Assembly (NCBI GenBank): GCA_038144195.1
Contig: JAYQNH010000002.1
Span: 1,302,001-1,366,000 of the forward strand
Length of the DNA stretch: 64,000 nt
Origin: VMDJ01 sp038144195
Lineage (GTDB): Bacteria > Pseudomonadota > Gammaproteobacteria > Chromatiales > Chromatiaceae
Direction: 5' to 3'
Shown here: positions 37,310 to 44,857 of the stretch, piece by piece
How positions within the stretch are numbered: position 1 is the first letter of the stretch
How the letters are laid out: each line of letters starts with the position of its first letter
The notes under the pieces: generated by a model
The model's database searches: none
What the model was told of the DNA's origin: nothing
Seen by the model: the letters and a program-made list of their open reading frames with translations, nothing else
Translations under genes and position numbers: made by a program

Positions 37310-40045
37310 ATGGCAAACGTCAACGTTGATATTCGAGTAAATTCAGTAATCATGAATGATGATATCGATGCGCAGACATTTTTCGACCCAGTTCCTGATT
37401 TTGTAGCACCCACTTTATCGCCTCTTAAATATGAGTCTCAATTATCGGCTTTTTTGGATGGCTCGAGTCAGGTAGCTCAAGCATTCTCATCAGATCCTAT
37501 CTCGGTTACTGCATCTGGTGTGACATGGCAATACGATGCGTCTAACAAGGTAGTGCTTTCTTGGAGTCTCCAAAATGTCAGCTCGCTTGATGACTTAAAT
37601 ACGGCTATTACATCGGGTGTTGAAAACGGTACGTTTAATTCCTTATCTGTTTTCGACAGTGGTAACAAGATTTTTGAGATCGGTCTTTCAAGTAAATCCT
37701 TTTCAATAAGTACAGGAAATACAAGTATTGTATTTGGCGGCAAGCTTCCAACTGGGATGCATGACATTCTAACGGTGTTTGAGGAATTTGCTAATGCAAC
37801 TACCTTGCTTGGTTATTCAGGCTCTGAAGTGGATGGGTTGTTAGCAACAGGGATCGATGAAGATGCCATGTTGGCGGTACTCGATAAGTACGCTTTAACT
37901 TCTATAATTATTTCACATGATAGTCAAACATTGTTCTCGATAAATACGGGTTCGACACAGTCTTCTATAAAAATTGCAGACCTGCAGATAATTTCCAATG
38001 GCGTGAATCCTATTGACTCCTTTGGCGATGAATACCGCATCTTAGATGCAATTATTAAAGCGCAAGATTTCTTTTCATGGAGTTGGACTCAAACTGGGGA
38101 TCAACCAAAAATTTACTCTACGCCATTAAATTTAAGCGCTGAAGCTCGAGCTGAAGTGATTGAAACATTGAAGCAGCTTGCCGCCGCTGATTCTGTTGTA
38201 GTTAACTACGGCAATCAAAAGTTACTGGGGTTAAGTTTAAATTCATCAACTGCCAAACTGGAGTTGCTTGGCCTAGAGGTGGAGGTAAAAGGTTACTTTC
38301 CAGACTTGTCACTAGGCGATCTGCTTGAAATTGTAAAAACAAATCAAGAAATCCAATCTGGCATGGTGGCAGATGCATCTTTCGATGATCTTAAATTCTC
38401 ATTTCCTGAGCTAGAGTCGATAAAAATCACCTCTGCGAGTGGTGAAGAACTGATGTCACTTGTGGCAGATCAGCGTGCAGCTATCGGCGATGATGTATCG
38501 CTAAGTTATGAGATTGTTGGTTCTGAACAATCAAGTCGATTGACCAGTAACAATATGAATTTAGTTGGGGGCATGCTTAAAAGTCATGTGAAGATGGGTG
38601 ATGCGAATGACTCTATGTCTCTGTATGGCTACGAGATGCTATTGGATCTCGACGCTGTGCCGCCATGGGGGTTCAACCAGGCAGCAACCGCACCAAAAAA
38701 GACGCCCACTGAGTTTGATCTTGATGGTGGAGAAGGTTCAGACCATCTATCGGTGACTACCGCTCAGTCCTTAGCAAAAGACCATACCAGTATTGATTTG
38801 GCTGCAGGTTCGATGACTATGGTTACTGAAATAGAGGGGATTGACTACACCATTTTCAAAGGCAAAGTGCGTAATTTTGAAAGATTTACGTTGAGTGGTG
38901 ATACTGAATTTTTGGGTGATGATACCAATTCAATAATCTCTATCTATGCAGGCAATCCTTGGGAAACGAGTGCTAAAAAAGTTGTTATAGATGCTCAGGA
39001 CGGAGTTGATGCATTGGATTTATCTTCACTGACATATGTTTATGACGTTGGTTGGACAAAAAGAACCTACAACAAGTCTGACTTCGTAAAAGATTATGCG
39101 TTTGAATATAAATCTGATGGCACCTTGCATTTTGATAAACATGACGATGATCAAACGCTAGATTTTAAAAGCATTGAGCTATTTAAATTTGGTGATGCGG
39201 AATATTCAGTTGTTACCAATTTATCAGGCACCGGATTGTGTGAAGGGGCTGTTGGAAAGGATTTTGTATTTGTTGGTAATGGGGCGCATTGGATAGAAGC
39301 CGATGCTGATAGTGATGTCATCTGGTTATCCAGCACCAATATGTTCACTATGTTGGATATAGCAATTAATGTTTCCTCTTCGGATTCTGTTCAAGTTGGT
39401 ACCGAAGAAAAGATCGAATTAAGAGGGATGCTGCGCTATGAAGATGTGATCAATGGCGGCGATGATCTTGATACATTGATGTTGTCAGACGGTGATGATG
39501 CAGTATTTCTTCATGATGCCTTTTCAAACTTTCATACAAGCTTGACGTTAACTAAAGACGATAAAGGTAGAGATAGCTACCAAAGGCTAGATGAGGTAGA
39601 AGAAATCTATGGCCTGGCTGGAAACGATCTTATTGATCTGACCTCTTATGATTACTCATTGAGTGGGCAATCAATTACAGTTGATGGCGGTGTTGGCAAC
39701 GATATTCTTTGGGGCTCGGATGCTAATGAGGCGCTCATTGGTGGAGAGGGCAACGATAAGCTTTTCGGTGGTTCTGGCTCGAATACTTTAACGGGTGGTT
39801 TAGGTGCTGACGAGTTTCAGTTCACAAAGACATCAACTCAGGATACGTTGACCGACTTTAATCTTGCAGAAGGCGATTCACTTAAGTTCTTCAATACAGA
39901 TGGGGCATCTTTTGATATTGATTCATTAGTTCTAAGTGGTACTGGCCTCTCAATCAATTACGCCTTTAACGAGGCTATTACGCTAGAGCTTCAAAATATC
40001 TCATACAACCTCTCCCAGATTGAAGCTGCAATAGTGATTGTGTAG
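37310..40045 (+). CDS. Large RTX-tailed extracellular protein, 911 aa
   Basis: Probably a secreted calcium-binding protein. No signal peptide is seen. The first 450 residues contain several similar segments of about 100-110 aa built on a strand-helix pattern (SVTASGVTWQYDAS, LDAIIKAQDFFSWSWTQ, LLEIVKTNQEIQSG), suggesting degenerate internal repeats. The middle has beta-rich Asp-rich parts. The C-terminus (about 790-835) has three to four nonapeptide RTX units (GGVGNDILW, GGEGNDKLF, GGSGSNTLT, GGLGADEF), then a tail typical of type I secretion substrates (hydrophobic end IEAAIVIV). No type I transporter genes are on the island. The catalytic function is unknown. Confidence 0.78.
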   Translation: MANVNVDIRVNSVIMNDDIDAQTFFDPVPDFVAPTLSPLKYESQLSAFLDGSSQVAQAFSSDPISVTASGVTWQYDASNKVVLSWSLQNVSSLDDLNTAITSGVENGTFNSLSVFDSGNKIFEIGLSSKSFSISTGNTSIVFGGKLPTGMHDILTVFEEFANATTLLGYSGSEVDGLLATGIDEDAMLAVLDKYALTSIIISHDSQTLFSINTGSTQSSIKIADLQIISNGVNPIDSFGDEYRILDAIIKAQDFFSWSWTQTGDQPKIYSTPLNLSAEARAEVIETLKQLAAADSVVVNYGNQKLLGLSLNSSTAKLELLGLEVEVKGYFPDLSLGDLLEIVKTNQEIQSGMVADASFDDLKFSFPELESIKITSASGEELMSLVADQRAAIGDDVSLSYEIVGSEQSSRLTSNNMNLVGGMLKSHVKMGDANDSMSLYGYEMLLDLDAVPPWGFNQAATAPKKTPTEFDLDGGEGSDHLSVTTAQSLAKDHTSIDLAAGSMTMVTEIEGIDYTIFKGKVRNFERFTLSGDTEFLGDDTNSIISIYAGNPWETSAKKVVIDAQDGVDALDLSSLTYVYDVGWTKRTYNKSDFVKDYAFEYKSDGTLHFDKHDDDQTLDFKSIELFKFGDAEYSVVTNLSGTGLCEGAVGKDFVFVGNGAHWIEADADSDVIWLSSTNMFTMLDIAINVSSSDSVQVGTEEKIELRGMLRYEDVINGGDDLDTLMLSDGDDAVFLHDAFSNFHTSLTLTKDDKGRDSYQRLDEVEEIYGLAGNDLIDLTSYDYSLSGQSITVDGGVGNDILWGSDANEALIGGEGNDKLFGGSGSNTLTGGLGADEFQFTKTSTQDTLTDFNLAEGDSLKFFNTDGASFDIDSLVLSGTGLSINYAFNEAITLELQNISYNLSQIEAAIVIV
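39683..39816 (+). repeat. RTX nonapeptide repeats
   Basis: Encodes consecutive GGxGxD-type units (GGVGNDILW, GGEGNDKLF, GGSGSNTLT, GGLGADEF) near the C-terminus of the RTX-tailed protein. These bind calcium and drive folding after type I secretion. Confidence 0.85.
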
Positions 40046-40193
40046 TTAATTTCAGGCTGAAAGCTGCATTCTGGTTTTAAGCTTCATCAGGTTAAACCTA
40101 AAGTATATTTATTAAAGTAAACTTATTGAGTTTGATGCTTATTAACGTTCCACTCCAAAAAAATCCAACTATCATCTGCGTGTTAGTTCGGCG

Positions 40194-40221
40194 AGGTACA
40201 AAAAAGGTACATCGCGGTACA
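40194..40221 (+). promoter_or_regulatory. Right AGGTACA repeat cluster (candidate recombinase arm site)
   Basis: AGGTACA at 40,194 and 40,205, and CGGTACA at 40,215, in the same orientation as the left pair and about one helical turn apart. The flanking bases also match the left copy (starting CGAGG, ending ATCG), differing by one A in the central run. The cluster lies about 110 bp inside attR. Confidence 0.55.
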
Positions 40222-40329
40222 AAATCCCCCTCAACTCTGCACATTTGACATTGTGTTGGGTTGTGTTAACTTGTTGATATATCGTGTTTTGTTGATTTTT
40301 GCTGTGTTATCAATAACTTATTGGTCAAG

Positions 40330-40380
40330 CTTTTAATCAATTGGTCGGGCGTTTGAATCTCCCACGACCCGCCATCTAAA
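40330..40380 (+). repeat. attR: right attachment-site repeat
   Basis: 51 bp matching attL at 48 positions. The three differences hit positions that matter in a tRNA: the T-loop TTCGAAT becomes TTTGAAT, a T-stem base is changed, and the base before CCA is changed. This copy is therefore a non-functional displaced tRNA end marking the right island boundary. Confidence 0.93.
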
Positions 40381-40414
40381 AAAGCCTGAAACATCCCGTT
40401 TCAGGCTTTTTTTT
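40377..40414 (+). terminator. Rho-independent terminator, displaced from tRNA-Lys
   Basis: GCCTGAAAC and GTTTCAGGC form a stem with an ATCCC loop, flanked by an A run and followed by eight Ts. It begins directly at the end of attR, exactly where a tRNA-Lys terminator would lie if the island were absent. Confidence 0.9.
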
Positions 40415-40479
40415 GCCTAAAATTTAGGATTTCTTGGCCCTTTTTTCGGAATATTCTTACTTTTCGGTCTAGGCTATAT

Positions 40480-40518
40480 TTGTGCGGTGCACAATTTTTG
40501 TGCAGCTATTTCGCACAA
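40480..40518 (+). promoter_or_regulatory. TTGTGC/GCACAA palindrome cluster (candidate operator)
   Basis: Four half-sites alternate in orientation: TTGTGC 40,480-40,485, GCACAA 40,489-40,494, TTGTGC 40,498-40,503 and GCACAA 40,513-40,518. Adjacent pairs form perfect palindromes with three-base centres. A TATATT -10-like box (40,475-40,480) touches the first half-site. The cluster covers the apparent start of the first winged-helix gene, suggesting autorepression. Confidence 0.55.
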
Positions 40519-40864
40519 GTTGCATTTTGAGATTGCGGAGAAGGCATTGTTACTTAAGGAAAGCCAAGCCTATTTTACATCAGATGTTTTGATGCCCTTT
40601 GTGGATAAAGGCTACGGGCTACCGTTATTGCTAGAGCTATACCAAGTGACCACGAAGAACCGAGATTACGGCGTTCGCCAGATTTTCGATAATCTCGATG
40701 TTCCAAAGCCGGCTTACAATGCTTTTCGAGCCTTCCTTGATCGCCTGGTCTCTGGTGGATCGGTTGTTTTGGTTCAATCTCGCCGAAAAGCGAATCGTAA
40801 GATTCCCACCTTATCGAGAGCGGTGATTGCTGAGATCGAAAGAATAGAAAATACCCATTCCTAA
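40487..40864 (+). CDS. Winged-helix-like protein 1 of a four-gene unit
   Basis: No named family recognised. About 115-125 aa. The C-terminal two-thirds look like a MarR-style winged helix: LLLELYQ helix, DNLDVPKPAYNAFRAFLDRL recognition segment, then a basic wing (VVLVQSRRKANRKIPTLS). GTG 40,487 lies inside a palindrome cluster, so a later start such as the TTG at 40,520 is plausible. It leads a same-strand set with two membrane proteins and a second winged-helix protein. Confidence 0.7.
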   Translation: MHNFCAAISHKLHFEIAEKALLLKESQAYFTSDVLMPFVDKGYGLPLLLELYQVTTKNRDYGVRQIFDNLDVPKPAYNAFRAFLDRLVSGGSVVLVQSRRKANRKIPTLSRAVIAEIERIENTHS

Positions 40865-40923
40865 TACCTTCTTAGTGACTTAAATGAGGTAAATTAGGTC
40901 AACTGTATTTTGGGTGTTATTCA

Positions 40924-41490
40924 TTGCGTTTTTACCTCACCGCATTTTTCGTTTTAGCGATGGCTTTTATACTGCAGAGTTGGATTGTACAGCCTGTACA
41001 GATCGCACTATTTCCAGATACTGACTTTACCCTAGCCAATATTATTTCGATTCCCTTTGGCGTTGGCCTGATGATTGTTTTGATGATGGGCTATAAAGGT
41101 GTGCCGGTGGTTATTTTGGGTAAGTCTGTTCTAGGATCTACCTTCATGGATGTTGCCCCTTTGAATGCTTTAATTCACGGTCTGCATGACGGTGTGGCGT
41201 TGCTGCTAGCGTTGATGGCAACGGCATACATGCTCCGACGTGATCTAAAACAGGGGCTATTAATGCAATCGGTTCGTGCAAGTACTCTGATTCGTCAGGC
41301 GTTTTTTATGTCGATCGTGGCTAGCTTGATTGATGGCGTTTTGCATGCCAGTGTGAACCTTGGTGCAGGTGATGCAACCTTGTCGATGCGATACTTGATG
41401 AGCCATATTGTTGGCGGCTTATTTATTTTGGCCTCTTTGTATCTCCTGCGTTTTCGACTTTCCCGTTGGATCTCGGTTAAAGATGCATAA
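40924..41490 (+). CDS. Membrane protein 1 of the four-gene unit
   Basis: 188 aa, about five to six hydrophobic helices: FFVLAMAFILQSWIV, GVGLMIVLMMGY, GVALLLALMATAYML, FFMSIVASLIDGVLHA, HIVGGLFILASLYLL. The N-terminal layout (helix, then VQPV..ALFPD, then IPFGVGLMIVLMMG) resembles the next gene (VVQPF..SLLGK, then LPHGLKVIFVVLLG), so the two look like diverged duplicates. Start is TTG with a weak ribosome site. Function unknown. Confidence 0.72.
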   Translation: MRFYLTAFFVLAMAFILQSWIVQPVQIALFPDTDFTLANIISIPFGVGLMIVLMMGYKGVPVVILGKSVLGSTFMDVAPLNALIHGLHDGVALLLALMATAYMLRRDLKQGLLMQSVRASTLIRQAFFMSIVASLIDGVLHASVNLGAGDATLSMRYLMSHIVGGLFILASLYLLRFRLSRWISVKDA

Positions 41491-42058
41491 ACCGTTAGCC
41501 TTTCATATTTTTTTAGCTAGTTTGTTGTTGGCAATGTTTGCCTTTCAATTTGAAGTTGTGCAACCTTTTGAGAAATCCTTGTTGGGAAAAGGGCAGATTC
41601 ATTTTGTAGATTGGCTGTTCTTGCCGCATGGACTTAAGGTGATCTTTGTTGTGCTTCTAGGCGCCTCGGTTTTGTGGGGCATATTCCCAGTTCAATTAGT
41701 CGCTATGTGGTTCTTTTTGGGCACCTCATTTGAGACCGCTTTGGTCTACGCCGTGATTGCGACAATCGGGCTTTGGGTGAGTTTGGCCTTGCTCAATTTG
41801 CCCGCTGGAAGACCCTTAAATAAAGGGTTTACCTCGGGTGAGGACACATCATTTCGGCTTTTTCGGGCTGTGATACTCATTGCCCTGATCACATCGCTGA
41901 TAACTGCACTGGGGATGTCCACGTGGTACGCATCTATCGATGGTGTTTGGGTGTTTCCCTTTAAATTCCTTATAGGCGATATGCTTGGAACTTTAGTCAT
42001 TTTGACTATACTTATTGCAGTGCGAAAGCCAATCTTAAATACGATGAAATTCAAATGA
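41483..42058 (+). CDS. Membrane protein 2 of the four-gene unit
   Basis: 191 aa, about six helices (FHIFLASLLLAMFAFQF, GLKVIFVVLLGASVLWGIF, LVAMWFFLGTSFETALVYAVIATIGLW, LFRAVILIALITSLITALGM, GDMLGTLVILTILIAV). ATG 41,483 overlaps the previous stop by eight bases, and its own stop overlaps the next ATG, implying tight translational coupling. It resembles membrane protein 1 in length and N-terminal pattern. No transporter or enzyme signature recognised. Confidence 0.75.
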   Translation: MHKPLAFHIFLASLLLAMFAFQFEVVQPFEKSLLGKGQIHFVDWLFLPHGLKVIFVVLLGASVLWGIFPVQLVAMWFFLGTSFETALVYAVIATIGLWVSLALLNLPAGRPLNKGFTSGEDTSFRLFRAVILIALITSLITALGMSTWYASIDGVWVFPFKFLIGDMLGTLVILTILIAVRKPILNTMKFK

Positions 42059-42354
42059 CAAATTTAAAGTTCTTTTTGGGATTAGTACGGATGCTAGCCG
42101 ATGCGTCTGACGAGTTAGGTTTAACTGTTCTGACCGAATCTGACCGTACTATTTACATGTTGCTCTGGGAAGCTGCGGACAAATCTTCACGCCAGTTGGA
42201 AGTGCGTTACGAGGAATTTGTTGATGCGGTATCTGGCCCTAACGTGAAATTCTCACGTGCGCAGTTCTACAAGACCTTAAAGAAGCTGGAAGACCTCAAG
42301 TTGATTGAGCGTGTTGGTAGTCCACGTAGTGCGCGTTATCACTTGCTTGGGTGA
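42055..42354 (+). CDS. Winged-helix-like protein 2 of the four-gene unit
   Basis: 99 aa. Reads as a compact MarR-like winged helix: RTIYMLLWEAADKSSRQLEV helix region, KFSRAQFYKTLKKLEDLKLI recognition helix, ERVGSPRSARYHLLG wing. It begins as ATGA overlap with membrane protein 2 and ends before a strong terminator. Having a regulator-like protein at both ends of a four-gene unit is unusual. Confidence 0.75.
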   Translation: MTNLKFFLGLVRMLADASDELGLTVLTESDRTIYMLLWEAADKSSRQLEVRYEEFVDAVSGPNVKFSRAQFYKTLKKLEDLKLIERVGSPRSARYHLLG

Positions 42355-42378
42355 AGTCTAAGCCTACCGCTTTGAAAG

Positions 42379-42402
42379 CCCGCGCTAGTCGCGGGTTTTT
42401 TT
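42379..42402 (+). terminator. Rho-independent terminator after the four-gene unit
   Basis: CCCGCG and CGCGGG with a five-base loop are followed by seven Ts on the plus strand. The stop codon of the convergent desaturase gene lies in the loop. Confidence 0.88.
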
Positions 42403-43208
42403 ATGCGTGTTGATAAAGGGAATAGATAAGACCCCGGTAAGAAATACAGCATGCTTTGGATCTCGGTATTCATCTAGCCCAATAGGCATCGCTTCATGCG
42501 CCACGTCAGGTGTTGACTGATAACTTCCAAAAAGATGGTCCCACCAACTAAGTCCAAAGCCAAAATTTCTGTTTGATTCGATTGCGTCAGTTGAGTGATG
42601 AATCCGATGCAAGTCAGGTGTGACGATAACCCGTCTCAATGCGGTATCAATCTTTGCAGATAGATTGATGTTGCCGTGATTAAACAAAGAGCCTGCATTT
42701 AACAGCAGTTCAAAAATCAAAACGGCCAGAACAGGAGCACCCAACAAAGCGATGATAAGTGTTTTGTAAATCATCGAAATGGCGATTTCGAATGGATGAA
42801 AACGTAAGCCGGTGGTGACATCAAATTCAGGATCTGCATGATGCACTCGATGCATTCGCCAAAGCCAAAGGGATTTCGTGCATTAACCGATGTTGCCAAT
42901 AGACGGCACAATCTAAAAGTATGACGGAAAGAGTGACTGCTGCGATGGGGTGAATCTCGATGAGATTGAAGACCTATTTGTTGCTCACTGATGATGAGGG
43001 ATATGCCGACAGCCGCCATGGGAAAGAATAAACGAATCAACAGCGTGTTGATTAACATTAAGCTGAGATTGTTTAGCCATCGGGTGGCTATGGACGAAAG
43101 GCGTTTTCGTTTGGGGGATAGCCATTCCCACATAGCGATAACAAAAAATACAACCACAAAGGCAGTAAGTCGGAGGGTAGGTTCGTTTTGTAGTACCCAA
43201 GATTCCAT
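42385..43208 (-). CDS. Fatty acid hydroxylase/sterol desaturase family protein (two frameshifts)
   Basis: Membrane di-iron oxygenase family. Histidine clusters visible in the corrected frame are HRLMH, HRVHH and HRIHH, the family metal ligands. An N-terminal helix (LTAFVVVFFVIAMWEWL) and two central helices are present. Breaks lie near 42,965 (restoring NLIEIHPIAAVTLSVILLDC) and near 42,870 (one fewer G gives HEIPLLWRMHRVHH). Corrected length is about 274 aa. Substrate unknown. It lies 25 bp downstream of the glycosyltransferase on the same strand. Confidence 0.85.
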
Positions 43209-43233
43209 GAGCGTAAAGATAGCGCTATTGAGA

Positions 43234-44226
43234 TCACTCTGCTGTGGTGCTGTTTAATTCTTTGAGCTGATTGATCACGTTCGTGTAGAGATTTTTTTCT
43301 CCACCTAAGATATGGCATAGGCTTTACCTTCTGCCGCCGTCTTTTCGCGGAGATCTTGGTCATCTAGTGTGGTTTTAATTGCTGATGTCAGGGCCGCAAT
43401 GTTCTCAGGTGGGACGGTGATTGCGGCATCGAAGGGTACAACATCATCGACTGTGGGGCCTGAGGAAATAATCACGCATTTTCCAAGCGCCATTGAGCTG
43501 AGATAGACGCTGATGCCGGTCGCTGAGATATTGCCTTTGAGAACCGGTAAAACGACCAGTGACGCGCCAGTAATATGCTCGAGAAAACTTTTACGTTCAC
43601 CATCATGGCGAACGATCTCAACATTGCTAGGCAGGTTATTCGTTGAGAGTGCTGATCCGTGTTTGGTAGTTTCGCTATCACCCATGGTCACGATCCGGAC
43701 CCGATGGTCGATATGTTTTGAAGCTTCGATTAACGAATTGAAGTCACGTCGGGAATTACCACCACAGAAGATGTAGCCTTGATCGGTCGATTCGATCTGC
43801 TGAATCATCTCCAAGCCATTCACCTTAAAGGGAATGTAACTAAATTTTCCGCTGGAATGCCATAGTGCTTTGTATAGCCTTCAGTTCGACGAAAATACTC
43901 AATAAACAGCTTGGGCTGATTAAATAGCCAACGGATAACACTTAGTTTCAGTCTTTGTTTGAGGGTGTTAGTTTTGGGGAATGGGTAAGACGGTATCGAG
44001 TTTAACGATTTGCGCACAGCGACCAAAAAGTAACCAACGTGCGCAACAAACTTTGATGAGTTCGGGTGCAGCACAGTTGATCAGTACGAGATCATGCTGC
44101 TTCATGGCTTTAAGAAGGGCGATCCACTCAGCGACGAGAAGGGCTCTGAAGCGATGTTATTGAAAGGTCTTTTACGTTATCAGCTTGTGAGAGATCGGGC
44201 AGGTTGGTTAGAAGCCGAAGGGCCAT
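43234..44226 (-). CDS. Glycosyltransferase, GT4-like (several frameshifts, N-terminus uncertain)
   Basis: Likely a GT-B glycosyltransferase. Segments in order: HDLVLINCAAPELIKV, IKLSVIRWLFNQP-type basic helix, YFRRTEGYTKHYGIP, then the C-terminal Rossmann domain YIFCGGNSRRDFNSLIEASK, LVVLPVLKGNISATGISVYL and MALGKCVIISSGPTVDDVV. Breaks are seen near 43,978 and 43,850, where one base restores TFPFKVNG. Another near 43,315 restores LGGEKNLYTNVINQLKELN to the stop at 43,234-43,236. The N-terminal part (from ATG 44,226, MALRLLTNLPDLSQ) needs one more correction near 44,160. Product unknown. Confidence 0.75.
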
Positions 44227-44415
44227 TGTCACGAATCCTTGTGAAGTGCTTATTAGGAATTAAACGATTATCGGCGTTTTTGGCCGGACTTTAGCTGTAC
44301 GAAATAGATGACACCCTGTTCAGGTCAGAAAGCGGCATTTCAGGTCTTCTAGTCGGGTTATTTTGGTCAAAAGTTCGCTATTGTTAAGGTGTGACCAATT
44401 TTTGTTCTAAGTGTA

Positions 44416-44427
44416 ATTTGTACAAAT
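44416..44427. promoter_or_regulatory. 12-bp palindrome at the folX start
   Basis: ATTTGTACAAAT is a perfect palindrome that runs into the folX start codon. A second TGTA lies at 44,412-44,415. It could be an operator of the TGTACA type bound by MerR-family LitR/CarH regulators; this is a guess from the motif. Confidence 0.35.
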
Positions 44428-44857
44428 GATGAAAGTAACTTCAGCCACCATCACGATCAGTAACCTCCGTTTGAGAACCTTTATTGGGTTCAACCACGAA
44501 GAGCGCGAAAAACAGCAAGACATTGTGATCAATGCGGAGATTCAGCACCGTCTAGATCCACAGGTTGTGGAGCATGACCAGGTGGATGCGGCTTTGAATT
44601 ACAAAACCATCTCCAAGCAAATTATCAAACTTGTCGAAGATGGCAGCTTTTTACTTCTAGAAAAATTGACACATGAGGTGTTGGCTATTTGTGCCAAAGA
44701 TACCTCAGTGATCAAAACCACTGTGCGTATCGATAAGCCACATGCTTTGCGCTTTGCCGATTCAGTATCAGTCACCTTGTCCTATGACGCAGCAGTGGAA
44801 GCTGCAGGAGAAAAAGAACATGAGCACACCCTCCGTTCGATTAGCCAAGCATCCTGA
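44426..44857 (+). CDS. folX: Dihydroneopterin triphosphate 2'-epimerase FolX
   Basis: Epimerises 7,8-dihydroneopterin triphosphate to the monapterin form for tetrahydromonapterin synthesis. It matches FolX better than FolB: NLRLRTFIGFNHEEREKQQD, ALNYKTISKQII, FLLLEKLTHEVL and RIDKPHALRFADSVSVTLS. The 143-aa protein has a C-terminal extension of about 20 residues beyond the E. coli enzyme that overlaps folE. Either of two adjacent ATGs may be the start. It is the first gene of a pterin cluster. Confidence 0.9.
   Translation: MMKVTSATITISNLRLRTFIGFNHEEREKQQDIVINAEIQHRLDPQVVEHDQVDAALNYKTISKQIIKLVEDGSFLLLEKLTHEVLAICAKDTSVIKTTVRIDKPHALRFADSVSVTLSYDAAVEAAGEKEHEHTLRSISQAS

Larger units (their letters stand above)
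24486..40380 (+). mobile_element. Integrated genomic island in tRNA-Lys (about 15.9 kb)
   Basis: Bounded by 51-bp direct repeats of the tRNA-Lys 3' end. The left end carries a tyrosine integrase facing inwards, with small DNA-metabolism genes behind it. AGGTACA repeats lie inside both ends, as expected for integrase arm sites. Cargo is metabolic and extracellular: a glucosylglycerate operon, a GH16 enzyme and an RTX-tailed protein. No phage structural or conjugation genes are seen, so it is a satellite-like or mobilisable island rather than a prophage or ICE. Confidence 0.92.

Noticed and set aside
24486..40380. Prophage or conjugative element in tRNA-Lys
   Set aside because: No capsid, tail, terminase, lysis, relaxase or type IV secretion genes are seen; only integrase and small replication-type genes are present.
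42379..42402. Desaturase gene ending elsewhere because its stop lies inside a terminator loop
   Set aside because: The frame is clean to that stop and convergent genes often share a terminator with a stop codon in it.
44094..44294. A plus-strand frame of 66 codons (MLLHGFKKGDPLSDEKG..) upstream of folX
   Set aside because: It lies antisense to the glycosyltransferase N-terminus, has no ribosome site, and the minus-strand frames give better family-like content once frameshifts are allowed.
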